From: Thermaurantimonas aggregans
GTDB taxonomy: Bacteria; Bacteroidota; Bacteroidia; Flavobacteriales; Schleiferiaceae
DNA: 43,805 nt
Assembly: GCF_003851885.1 (NCBI RefSeq)
Contig: NZ_BHZE01000023.1
Location: 1 to 43,805, forward strand
Direction: 5' to 3'
In this document: in pieces, positions 1-8,446 of the stretch
Layout of the letters: each line of letters opens with the position of its first letter
Numbering within the stretch: the stretch's first letter is position 1
Translations under genes and position numbers: made by a program
Notes under the pieces: generated by a model
The model's database searches: none
What the model saw: the letters and a program-made list of their open reading frames with translations, nothing else
Told to the model about the DNA's origin: nothing

Positions 1-85
1 TTTGCCGGGTTGCTGTTTAAAGACTACTCGCCTCACTTAAAATGTCTATGATGGCTCTAATTTACTTCAATTAAGGGTTTTATCA

Positions 86-125
86 AAATAAAAAAGAAGG
101 CGTCCTTTACTTTTTGGACACCTTC
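86..125 (-). terminator. Leftward-facing intrinsic terminator-like hairpin
   Basis: Arms at 96-105 (GAAGGCGTCC) and 116-125 (GGACACCTTC) pair over ten positions with a single C/A mismatch, around a 10-nt T-rich loop. On the plus strand the hairpin is preceded by an A-rich run at 86-95, which reads as a U-rich tail on the minus strand, so it would stop leftward transcription. No minus-strand gene lies to its right, since the next gene at 280 runs rightward. It may end an untranslated leftward transcript through the repeat at 133-229. The fold is clear; the function is inferred. Confidence 0.55.
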
Positions 126-132
126 AAAAATC

Positions 133-229
133 ATTAAACACTTTTACGACCCTCTGCGAGTTCTGCAGGAAAAAATCCTCCATTTTTAAATCCATCAGAT
201 TTAGAGAGAGGAAAAGAGGCTGAGTAAAA
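133..229. repeat. Intergenic repeat element, copy A (short form)
   Basis: This 97-bp segment shares both ends with the segment at 8190-8334. One end holds ATTAAAC followed by CTTTTA and, at 155-166, the exact 12-mer TGCGAGTTCTGC, then a GG..AA.AATCC stretch ending near 178. The other end is TGAGTAAAA (221-229), matching TGAGTAGAAA in copy B. The middle is about 48 bp shorter than in copy B. Read on the minus strand, both copies have an open frame containing PAELA followed by E or N and G, closed by a stop at the matching place. I do not recognise the family. Confidence 0.6.
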
Positions 230-240
230 GACGAAATATT

Positions 241-248
241 TACTTTTG
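241..248 (+). promoter_or_regulatory. Bacteroidota -7 promoter box
   Basis: TACTTTTG is an exact match to the TAnnTTTG -7 element of Bacteroidota promoters. It ends 31 nt before the TTG at 280 and 103 nt before the alternative GTG at 352. No clear TTG was seen at the usual -33 distance. It is the likely promoter of the giant PKD-repeat gene. Confidence 0.5.
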
Positions 249-279
249 AAATTCGATCGTTCATTCTTTTACAAAAAAT

Positions 280-3200
280 TTGAAACATAATAGGAAAATT
301 AATCCATTCGACCTCTTCTTTCAGCCAATTTTTGCTCATAATTCAACACTTGTGAAAATTCGCTCTGCCCAACTAATGGTAATCGTGTTCTTATTGCTGC
401 TCGGCATAAGGACTAATGCGCAATGGGGCATTGTGACTACTCCACCTTCAGCAAGCGATACGTTAGTTATATGCCGCAACTACCCTATTTTCTTTCAGGC
501 AGACACCAGTAGTTTCGGAGCACCGATCGATTCGGTGCGCTGGCTTTTGCCCGGTGCTACACCCGCTACTGCTACTACTTTCAATGTTCAAAATGTAAAA
601 TATAGTGCCTCTGGTATCTATTTGACTCGGCTTATTCTTTATCAAGGTGCTTCGGGTACTGAAGATTCGCTATATGTGCAGGTATTACCCTCAGTAACGC
701 CTTCTATTCAAATACTTAATACTACGTCCGGCAGCTTTCAGGGCATCACCACTTTTTCCCGCTGTGCAGGGCTTTCTATCGATACGTTTGTCATCGTAAA
801 CACCACTTCGCAGCCCTATACAAAGTTTTATTTTGACTTTGGCGATGGTACTACCGACTCGGGTACCACCTTCAGCACATACAACAAGGTTTACGCAAAT
901 TCGGGCTATTACAACTGTGCTTTGGCACTCCAATCCTCCAATGGCTGCTGGGACACGCTGAAGTTTCGGATTTTTTATGGCTCAAATCCGGCTGTAGGAC
1001 TTGGCACTCAGGGCAACAATACCGGATGTGTAGGCAGTCAGGGAGTTACATTGGCTTTCGATATACTCAACACAGCAAACAATCCACCGGGTACGACCTA
1101 CACGATTGAAGTAAGTGATGGCAGTCCGCCGATTATGTTCAATCATCCGCCCCCGGCACAATATTTACACACGTTTACCATCGGTTCATGTGGTTATACT
1201 GTACCAGGTGGGGGCGGTAATAATGCATTCTATGTTCGCATTACTGCCACTAATCCCTGCGATGTGAGCGTCGCACAAATCAGCCCAATTCGCATTGCAT
1301 CTCCCATTACTGCCGGCTTTAACAATCCCGACAGCGTCTGCGTGAGTCGTCAGGTAATCATTTCTGACCAAAGCCAAAAGGGGAGTATTCCCACCAACAC
1401 GAGTTGCGATAGTACTGGCCGCATCCTATGGAATATCACACCTGGTACCTTTACCATAAATGCCGGTTCGCTTGGCAACAGCAACAACTCCATCAATCCA
1501 CAAAGCTGGATTACAGGTTCTTCTACCCTTAATGTTACCTTCAATCAACCCGGTCTTTACCAGGTACGCCAGGTTGTAGCAAACAGCATAAACTGCGACT
1601 ATGACACACTCATAAAGACCATCTGTGTCAATCAATTGCCTGATTCCGGCTTCTCGATTTCCCCACTTCCAGCTTGCTCTGGCGACACCCTCCAGCTGAC
1701 CAATCTCGCCAACCTTGTCAACACCTGTAGAAACAATGAAGTCTATTACCAGATAACTCCTGCCACCGGCTGGTCGGCCATCGACAGCCTTCGCCATCCC
1801 AATCCGCAAGTTCGATTCAACACAGCTGGCCAGTACCAGATCCGCCAATTCGTTTATAATTATTGCGATACCGCATCGGTAGATACTGCCATCATTATTA
1901 GCGGTCGGCCAGGGCTGCTTCTGCCACAGGATACCGTGCACTGCGGATCGCTGATGCTCAATTTTTCGGCTGCAGGACTGCAACCTCAGGAATTCGACAG
2001 CCTCTCGCCCATTACTTCCCGGCTTTGGACGATCACCCCTGCCACGGGTTGGTCTTTCATTTCAGGCTCAGCCACTTCAGCACAACCTACTCTACAATTC
2101 AACCAGGCAGGTACCTATCAGCTTGTACTTCAACTTCAGAATGGCTGCGGCACTTCCGCTGATACCATGTTTGTCACCATCTATGACCTGCCATCGGCCA
2201 ATCCGCTCAACGATACACTGGTGTGCTATGGCAGCAGTGTGTCGTTTTCACTTCAAAACCTCACCGGCCAGGCTCCCGTGCAAGTTTCATGGGCATCCAA
2301 CCCACCAGGCTTCACAGCTGCTGGCCCTTCAGCTACTTTTTCAAACCTTACCCAATCCACCCAATTCTTCGCTTTCCTGCTAGATGCAAACGGCTGCCGC
2401 GATACGCTTACGTCCCTTGTCACCGTAAATCCGCAAATCATTGCCAACGCCGGATCCGGGGGCATCATCTGCGATACAAACAATATTCAGCTCAATGGCT
2501 CAGCCTCAGGCGGTAGCGGGCAACTTCAAATCCAATGGACACCAGCTACAGGCCTGAGCAATCCAAACATTCTAAATCCCACAGTCAGTGGTTTGACTTC
2601 CAGTACGTGGTTCACCCTCACCGTATCCGATTCCGTTGGTTGTACGGCGTTTGATTCTGTGCTGATTGCCGTAAATCCGCTGCTCACAGCTTTTGCTGGC
2701 AACGACACCGTAGTGTGCAGCGGCAGTCCATTCCAACTGCAAGCCATCGCTACAGGCGGTGCCGGCAGCTATCAGTACAATTGGTCACCGGCCACAGGTC
2801 TGAGCAATCCAAACATTCCCAATCCCAACGTTTCAGGTCTAAATGCCCCTCAGCAATACATCCTCACTGTAACTGACTCCCTCGGCTGTATTGCCCGTGA
2901 TACGGTTGTTATTTCGCTCTTTCCACCTATCACAGTCGATGCTGGTCAAAATGTAGAAACGTGTTTTGGCGAAAACATTCAACTCTCGGGCACGGTATCA
3001 GGTGGCACCGGACCGCTCGCGTACCAATGGCAACCGGCCGCATTCCTCCAAAACGCTACCACACTTACTCCCACCTTTGTTAATCCTCAACAAAACCAAT
3101 GGTTTTACCTGTATGCTACCGATTCGGTAGGCTGTCAGTCGGTGGATAGCGTATTTGTTTTGGTCGCACCTCTTCCTGCGGCCAATGCCGGACCTGACAC

Positions 3201-6200
3201 TACCATTTGCAAAGGCGATAGCTACACATTGGGGCAACCCGGCAATCCGGCCTTCCAGTATGTGTGGACGTCAATTCCGCCAGCAGTATTAGCCGCAACG
3301 CCACAGATTCAGGCTATAGACACAGCCAATTACACCTATATTCTTCAGGTAATTGATACCCTTACGGGCTGTGTGAATTACGATACGGCTACAGTCAACA
3401 TCTCACTGCCGCCTATTGCTGGCTTTACCATTTCTACCGATAGCGGATGTTCACCGCTCCCTGTCCTGCTAACCGACACTGGCACAGCTGCCCCCACTCG
3501 CCGTTGGTACGCCGGCAACACCCTCATTGGTACTTCTGCTGCCTTGACCTACACAGCTACCAATCTTTCAAATACTAACGACAACATCATTCCTATCTCC
3601 CTTGTGCTCATCAATGCACAGGGCTGTCGCGACAGTGTTACTCGTTGGATCAACGTCTTTCCAAATCCGCTGGCTTCTTTTCTTCCCTCCGACACCGTGA
3701 TTTGTGCAGGCGACAGTATTACCGTAATCAATCAGTCTTTGGGGAAAAATCCCTTGCAGTACCAATGGACGGTTACCGGCAGCGCTGCTATCAGTAATAC
3801 CACCTCAGCTCAGCCAACCTTTTATTTTCCAAACTTTCAAGGCAATCAAGACAGTCTTTATATCATCACCCTCACAGTTACATCGCCTGATGGCTGTGTG
3901 GACGATACTTCCATTACAATTCGTGTGAAAGCCCAACCAGTGGCAGCATTTGCTCTTTCCAATTCATCCGGCTGTGGGGGTGCTTCGATTATAGCGACCA
4001 TTGCTAATCACTCACCGACCAATACGTATCAATTTACCTCAACACCTACCCTGAATTTTTCCCTTTCTGGTAATACAGCCACCTTCACTCCTCCCCCATC
4101 TAGCAACGACTCCGTAACCTACACCATTCGAATGACCCTCACCACGCCTGAAGGTTGTATCGATTCTACCTCTGCTGCATTTACCGTCTATCCCACGCCC
4201 ACGGCTTCTTTTGTGTCTTTGCCGCCTGATACATGTACGCCAGCGACTTTTTCTTTTACCAATCTTTCGTCCACCAACCTTACTGGAAGTCCTCAAAGCG
4301 CCTTGTCTTTTCAATGGAACTTTGGTGGATTGGGCACTTCTTCAGCGGCCAATCCTTCCTTTACCTTCACCAATTCGGGCACTTCTGACACTACCTATCC
4401 AGTTACATTAATTGCCACAAATGCTTTTGGCTGCTCCGACACAGTGGTAGGCCAAGTTACAATACATCCCCTGCCAAAGGCTCAGCTACAAGTTATTTCC
4501 AATGCTGATTGTGCACCTTTTGCAGTGGATACTTCTCAAATTAAAGCAGTCGATTACCCCGGGGCCAATGGTCAATACATCTGGAAAGTTCTTTCTTCAG
4601 CCAACACGCTGCTGGCTACTTTCACAGGCCTCAATGCACTTCAATACAACCTTACTGCCCCAAATGACACTGTCATCATCCGGCTGATTGCGGTGAGTCC
4701 TTTTGGCTGTGGACAAGACTCCGTACAAACTTTGGCTTACACGTTGTCAAACCCGGTAGCCAACTTTAGCTTATCAACTCAGGTCGGCTGTAGTCCGCTA
4801 TCCGTACAGGCGTACGATTCCAGCTCCGGAGGCATTCAGTACCAATGGTTTGTAAACAACCTACCGGTTTCTACTCTTCCGAATCCTTCCTTTACGTTCC
4901 AAAACAATCAACTTACTGACAGCACCTTAATCATTAAACTGCGCATTAGCACCCTATCGGGCTGTGCAGATTCTCTGGAAAATACCATTACCATCCTCGG
5001 TCGGCCACAGGCTAACTTCCTCCCACCGACCGGATGTGTGGGCGATACCTTGCAGTTTATTGGCCAAAATACCAGCCTTCGTCCACTCACCAACTTCTTG
5101 TGGAATTTTGGCAATGGCGATACCGCTACCACTGCAAATGCCTCCTATGCGTATCACACTGCCGGCACGTACTTGGTTTCCTATACCATTACCGATTCGG
5201 CCGGATGTACGCATTCGAAGATTGACACCGTTATCATCCGTCCTAAGCCTTCAGTGAATTTTGCCGTCACCGGCGGTTGCTTTTCTGACAGCATCTGCCA
5301 GGGTATTCCTACCCAAATGACCGACCAATCATCCCTTCCGCCTTTAGGCGGCAGCATCTCGACTCGACAATGGGACATTGGCAACAACGGCATCATCAAT
5401 TACACCACACCCACCATCACCCACACCTTTCCCGATACCGGCTTGGTGTCTGTGCGCTTGCGCGTAGTATCGCAGTTTGGCTGCGACTCCGAACGCGTGA
5501 AAGATTTCTATGTCTTGCCGGCTCCTGTCGCCTCTTTTACCCTTAATACCTCCATCATCTGTGCCGGCCAACCCTCTCCGTTTGTCACCCAACTTTCCTC
5601 CGGTTTTATACAAGCTTATCAATGGACACTTTACGCCCTCAATGCCTCTAATCAGCCCGTCGTAATCACTTCAGGAAATCAATTTTTTCCACCGACATTA
5701 CCTGTTCTTACCGGTTCTTTGGTCAATGACACTACTTACTACCTAAAGCTGGTGGTTAGCAGCTGTTGTGCGGCCGACAGCCTCGTTCGCACCATCACCG
5801 TAAGGCCACAGCCCACAGCCGCATTTTTGGCCTCTGATACAGTGGGGTGCAGCCCAAAACTCATTAATTTTCTGATAGATGGTCAGACTCTGGGCCAACC
5901 TGACTACATCCTTATCAACTGGGGCGACGGTAGTCCGATCGATACAGCTTATCCAACTACCATCATCACACCACAAGGTCCTATCACGCAATTTGGCATT
6001 AAAACCCACTTGTTTACCTACAACGGCCCTAATAACGATACCCTTTACACTGTAAGCATGACAGCCGTAAATGGCTGTGGTTCGTCCACCTTCACCCGCA
6101 CGGTACGCATCATCCGCCAAACGCTCAACGGCTTTTTTACCGCATCTCCTGGCTCCGGGTGTTCCCCACTTACTGTTCAGTTTCAGGATCAGACTCCCAA

Positions 6201-8016
6201 TAGCACCACTACTGCCTGGTGCTTCAACTTTAATACCACTACCAACCAATGCATCGGTGGAGTCGCTACGGGCAAAAGTGTACAGTTTACCTTCCCGGCA
6301 GCAGGCACTTACAACGTTTCGATGACCGTAACCGATGGTTGTTCAGTTGATACGGTTTATCAGCTCATTCAGGTCAATCCCTCACCAGTAGCCGACTTCA
6401 CGTTCAACAACAACGTCTGTCTCGGCGATACTACCTATTTCACATCATCCGCTACTATTACAGGTGGTACCATCACGGGCTATCAATGGAACTTCGGCAA
6501 CGGCCAAACCTCGATCCTACAAAATCCGGCTGTCCGCTTTGATACTGCCGGCACCTACACGGTATGCCTCACCGTCACAAGCTTCAACGGTTGCACACAC
6601 ACCGTTTGCAAGTCTGTTACCATACAGCCTATGCCTGTCGTACAATTTACTGCTCAGAATACGTGTCTCAATCAGCAGCCCATCACCTTCACAAATCAAA
6701 CGATTCTCGCTTCCGGCACCCTTACCTACACCCTCTGGGATTTTGGCGATGGCAACACTTCCACCCAGCTCAATCCCCAGCACATCTATGCAACGCCCGG
6801 CACTTATACGGTAACCCTCATTCACGGCACCCAGGCAGGCTGTTACGACACGGCTACGCAACAAATCACCATTCACCCTGTGCCCACTGCAGCTTTTACG
6901 GCTGCCTCCGTCTCGCAGACCGTATGTGGAGCCCCTCAAACTTTTATCTTTACCAATCTATCCACAGGCGCCCAGGGATACCTCTGGGACTTCGACGCAC
7001 TTGGCAATCCGGGATTCTTTACCTCCACCCTGTCTAATCCCACCTTCACCTACACCTCCACCGGACTCTATCGCGTTCGCCTTATCACCACCAATGCCCT
7101 TGGCTGCTCCGACACCTCAGAGCAAGACATCATTGTATCACCCTTACCCGTTGCCGGATTTTCAATCTCCGATACCAGCGGCTGCCAGCCTCTTGAGGTT
7201 ATTTTCACCAATCTGAGTACTTTCCCTGATTCTACATTAGGCCAGATCGTGCGCTGGCGTTACGAGTTTGGCGACGGCACCGTGCAAGACGGCCCATCGC
7301 CCAATGCCACCCACCTCTATCAGCAGGCCGGCACCTACATTGTCCGACTCATCGTCGAGACCAATCTCGGCTGTCTCGACACCTTCCAGTTCCCTATACC
7401 CATCGAAGTACTGCCCACTCCCACCGCCATCTTTAGCTGGGACATCGACGAGCGCGGCCTTGTCGTCTTCACCAATCAATCCATCCACCTTCCGGGCCAG
7501 ACCACCTTCACATGGCAAATGGGCGACGGCACCACCATCGTAGCTGACAGCGTGCGTTACCGCTACCGCGTCAATCGCCTCCTGAGCGACTACACCTTTA
7601 CCGTCTGCCTCACTGCAGCCCACACCAATGGTTGCTCCCACGACACCTGTCTCACCGTATTTCTGCCCCGCCTCAATCTCACCGTCCCAAATGCCCTGGC
7701 ACCCGATGCTCCCGACGCCGGCCAGGCAGGCCTCTTCCTGCCCAAGGGGCATTCCCTGCGCGAATATGAGCTGCTTATCTTCGATCAGTGGGGCAATCTC
7801 GTTTTCCGTACCGACTCCCTCACCCCTGACCGTCAGCCCGCCATCGGCTGGAATGGCCGCCACTTCAACACAGGCGCCGAACTACCTTCCGGCACCTATG
7901 TCTGGAAAATTCGCGCCCTCTTTATCGACGGCACCCGCTGGCCAGGCTCCAATCTCGAAACCGACTCCCCCGACGACAAGCCCCACACCAGCGGCTACAT
8001 CTACCTTATTCGCTAA
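280..8016 (+). CDS. Giant PKD/SprB-type repeat protein with type B T9SS sorting domain
   Basis: A 2578-residue exported protein, probably a surface adhesin or gliding-related filament; this role is inferred from architecture. A signal peptide ends at TNAQ (about residues 26-48), followed by about twenty modules of 80-100 residues. Many end in GC followed by D and T or S. PKD-type FGDG or GDG turns occur near residues 186, 1606 (FGNG), 1879, 2152, 2327 and 2410. Residues about 770-1030 hold SprB-like modules, two sharing PATGLSNPNI. The last 110 residues (about 2467-2578) match the gliding-motility-associated C-terminal domain that directs T9SS secretion, including FDQWGNLVF and SGTYVWKI. The start is uncertain: TTG 280 fits the promoter spacing, GTG 352 gives a compact signal peptide, and ATG 376 lacks a basic N-region. 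The 3' end is much richer in G+C than the 5' end. Confidence 0.88.
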   Translation: MKHNRKINPFDLFFQPIFAHNSTLVKIRSAQLMVIVFLLLLGIRTNAQWGIVTTPPSASDTLVICRNYPIFFQADTSSFGAPIDSVRWLLPGATPATATTFNVQNVKYSASGIYLTRLILYQGASGTEDSLYVQVLPSVTPSIQILNTTSGSFQGITTFSRCAGLSIDTFVIVNTTSQPYTKFYFDFGDGTTDSGTTFSTYNKVYANSGYYNCALALQSSNGCWDTLKFRIFYGSNPAVGLGTQGNNTGCVGSQGVTLAFDILNTANNPPGTTYTIEVSDGSPPIMFNHPPPAQYLHTFTIGSCGYTVPGGGGNNAFYVRITATNPCDVSVAQISPIRIASPITAGFNNPDSVCVSRQVIISDQSQKGSIPTNTSCDSTGRILWNITPGTFTINAGSLGNSNNSINPQSWITGSSTLNVTFNQPGLYQVRQVVANSINCDYDTLIKTICVNQLPDSGFSISPLPACSGDTLQLTNLANLVNTCRNNEVYYQITPATGWSAIDSLRHPNPQVRFNTAGQYQIRQFVYNYCDTASVDTAIIISGRPGLLLPQDTVHCGSLMLNFSAAGLQPQEFDSLSPITSRLWTITPATGWSFISGSATSAQPTLQFNQAGTYQLVLQLQNGCGTSADTMFVTIYDLPSANPLNDTLVCYGSSVSFSLQNLTGQAPVQVSWASNPPGFTAAGPSATFSNLTQSTQFFAFLLDANGCRDTLTSLVTVNPQIIANAGSGGIICDTNNIQLNGSASGGSGQLQIQWTPATGLSNPNILNPTVSGLTSSTWFTLTVSDSVGCTAFDSVLIAVNPLLTAFAGNDTVVCSGSPFQLQAIATGGAGSYQYNWSPATGLSNPNIPNPNVSGLNAPQQYILTVTDSLGCIARDTVVISLFPPITVDAGQNVETCFGENIQLSGTVSGGTGPLAYQWQPAAFLQNATTLTPTFVNPQQNQWFYLYATDSVGCQSVDSVFVLVAPLPAANAGPDTTICKGDSYTLGQPGNPAFQYVWTSIPPAVLAATPQIQAIDTANYTYILQVIDTLTGCVNYDTATVNISLPPIAGFTISTDSGCSPLPVLLTDTGTAAPTRRWYAGNTLIGTSAALTYTATNLSNTNDNIIPISLVLINAQGCRDSVTRWINVFPNPLASFLPSDTVICAGDSITVINQSLGKNPLQYQWTVTGSAAISNTTSAQPTFYFPNFQGNQDSLYIITLTVTSPDGCVDDTSITIRVKAQPVAAFALSNSSGCGGASIIATIANHSPTNTYQFTSTPTLNFSLSGNTATFTPPPSSNDSVTYTIRMTLTTPEGCIDSTSAAFTVYPTPTASFVSLPPDTCTPATFSFTNLSSTNLTGSPQSALSFQWNFGGLGTSSAANPSFTFTNSGTSDTTYPVTLIATNAFGCSDTVVGQVTIHPLPKAQLQVISNADCAPFAVDTSQIKAVDYPGANGQYIWKVLSSANTLLATFTGLNALQYNLTAPNDTVIIRLIAVSPFGCGQDSVQTLAYTLSNPVANFSLSTQVGCSPLSVQAYDSSSGGIQYQWFVNNLPVSTLPNPSFTFQNNQLTDSTLIIKLRISTLSGCADSLENTITILGRPQANFLPPTGCVGDTLQFIGQNTSLRPLTNFLWNFGNGDTATTANASYAYHTAGTYLVSYTITDSAGCTHSKIDTVIIRPKPSVNFAVTGGCFSDSICQGIPTQMTDQSSLPPLGGSISTRQWDIGNNGIINYTTPTITHTFPDTGLVSVRLRVVSQFGCDSERVKDFYVLPAPVASFTLNTSIICAGQPSPFVTQLSSGFIQAYQWTLYALNASNQPVVITSGNQFFPPTLPVLTGSLVNDTTYYLKLVVSSCCAADSLVRTITVRPQPTAAFLASDTVGCSPKLINFLIDGQTLGQPDYILINWGDGSPIDTAYPTTIITPQGPITQFGIKTHLFTYNGPNNDTLYTVSMTAVNGCGSSTFTRTVRIIRQTLNGFFTASPGSGCSPLTVQFQDQTPNSTTTAWCFNFNTTTNQCIGGVATGKSVQFTFPAAGTYNVSMTVTDGCSVDTVYQLIQVNPSPVADFTFNNNVCLGDTTYFTSSATITGGTITGYQWNFGNGQTSILQNPAVRFDTAGTYTVCLTVTSFNGCTHTVCKSVTIQPMPVVQFTAQNTCLNQQPITFTNQTILASGTLTYTLWDFGDGNTSTQLNPQHIYATPGTYTVTLIHGTQAGCYDTATQQITIHPVPTAAFTAASVSQTVCGAPQTFIFTNLSTGAQGYLWDFDALGNPGFFTSTLSNPTFTYTSTGLYRVRLITTNALGCSDTSEQDIIVSPLPVAGFSISDTSGCQPLEVIFTNLSTFPDSTLGQIVRWRYEFGDGTVQDGPSPNATHLYQQAGTYIVRLIVETNLGCLDTFQFPIPIEVLPTPTAIFSWDIDERGLVVFTNQSIHLPGQTTFTWQMGDGTTIVADSVRYRYRVNRLLSDYTFTVCLTAAHTNGCSHDTCLTVFLPRLNLTVPNALAPDAPDAGQAGLFLPKGHSLREYELLIFDQWGNLVFRTDSLTPDRQPAIGWNGRHFNTGAELPSGTYVWKIRALFIDGTRWPGSNLETDSPDDKPHTSGYIYLIR
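2554..2818 (+). repeat. Tandem module repeat inside the giant PKD gene
   Basis: A 19-nt identical stretch (CTGAGCAATCCAAACATTC) occurs at 2554-2572 and 2800-2818, exactly 246 bp or 82 codons apart, inside a longer imperfect match. It encodes the shared core of two neighbouring SprB-like modules. This is direct evidence that at least part of the gene grew by duplication of an 82-residue unit. Confidence 0.75.
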
Positions 8017-8052
8017 TCATTATCCGAAAAAAAATTTTCCTTCTGTAATTAT

Positions 8053-8187
8053 TTGACCCTGCCCCAAGCCATGGAGTCGACTGGCGCTTTCACCAATAGG
8101 ACTGCCCAGACTAAGTGCTGCCTGCGCTGTGAGCTTTCGCGCGTCCTCCGCATGCCTCACACGATGCGCAGCATGGCCAAGCGCTAA
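8053..8187. other. GC-rich intergenic segment of unknown origin
   Basis: Part of the 430-bp gap between the giant PKD gene and the VWA gene. My hand count gives 38 G+C in 8101-8160 (63%), against about 42% in ordinary parts of the window. It begins with TTGACCCTGCCCC and contains CGCAT/ATGCG inverted repeats near 8150-8168. The minus strand is open for about 50 codons, but I recognise no protein family and GC-rich DNA has few stops by chance. It could be a decayed mobile element or part of a longer repeat; I cannot decide. Confidence 0.4.
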
Positions 8188-8189
8188 GA

Positions 8190-8334
8190 ATTAAACTTTT
8201 AACCCTTTCTCATCCCATTTGCGAGTTCTGCGGGTAATAATCCCTTCTTTGTTGACGAAGGCAAGAAATACCTGAAAGTGCCAAGAAAGTTCGAAAGAGC
8301 TTTCGCTGGTAGGTGCCAGAGGGGTGAGTAGAAA
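8190..8334. repeat. Intergenic repeat element, copy B (long form)
   Basis: This segment matches the element at 133-229 at both ends: ATTAAACTTTTA, the 12-mer TGCGAGTTCTGC at 8220-8231 and AATCCC at one side, and GTGAGTAGAAA at the other. The longer middle carries inverted repeats CGAAAG/CTTTCG (8292-8305) and CTGG/CCAG (8306-8319), which could fold as RNA. On the minus strand an open frame runs through the element and ends in a PAELANG stretch, parallel to PAELAEG in copy A. It lies 113 bp upstream of the VWA gene. Whether it is a dispersed repeat, a structured RNA or a coding remnant is open. Confidence 0.6.
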
Positions 8335-8418
8335 TCCTTTGATAGGTTAAAAAAAGAGCACAAAAAAATCATTTTTATTGCTCTCACAGCATTTCGATGA
8401 ATCAAGCCATTTGCTACA

Positions 8419-8426
8419 TACTTTTG
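8419..8426 (+). promoter_or_regulatory. Bacteroidota -7 promoter box for the VWA operon
   Basis: TACTTTTG matches TAnnTTTG exactly and ends 20 nt before the ATG at 8447. This leader length supports 8447 rather than the upstream in-frame start at 8378. A weak hairpin (8356-8383, arms GAGCA and TGCTC) lies just upstream. Confidence 0.6.
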
Positions 8427-8446
8427 ACAACTGCTTCAATCAAAAA

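Noticed and set aside
1-51. Frame open from the window edge to a TGA at 49-51, possibly the end of an upstream gene
   Set aside because: Sixteen codons are too few to judge, and no motif is seen.
124-339. A 71-codon minus-strand frame at the left end
   Set aside because: It overlaps repeat copy A and the start of the PKD gene. It uses a different frame from the PAELA frame shared with copy B, so it is unlikely to be a protein gene.
7237-7863. A 208-codon open frame on the minus strand within the giant PKD gene, and similar ones at 5743-6249 and 1426-1983
   Set aside because: They lie opposite a well-supported repeat gene whose codon use creates long antisense frames. They show no family motif, signal peptide or promoter.
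2123-8056. Overlapping plus-strand frames rich in Pro, Ser and His inside the PKD gene
   Set aside because: They are shifted frames of a Thr/Ser/Gly-rich coding sequence; low-complexity composition and no start signals.
8199-8405. A 68-codon minus-strand frame covering repeat copy B
   Set aside because: It has only repeat-level similarity to copy A and overlaps the VWA promoter region. I keep it as part of the repeat description, not as a gene.
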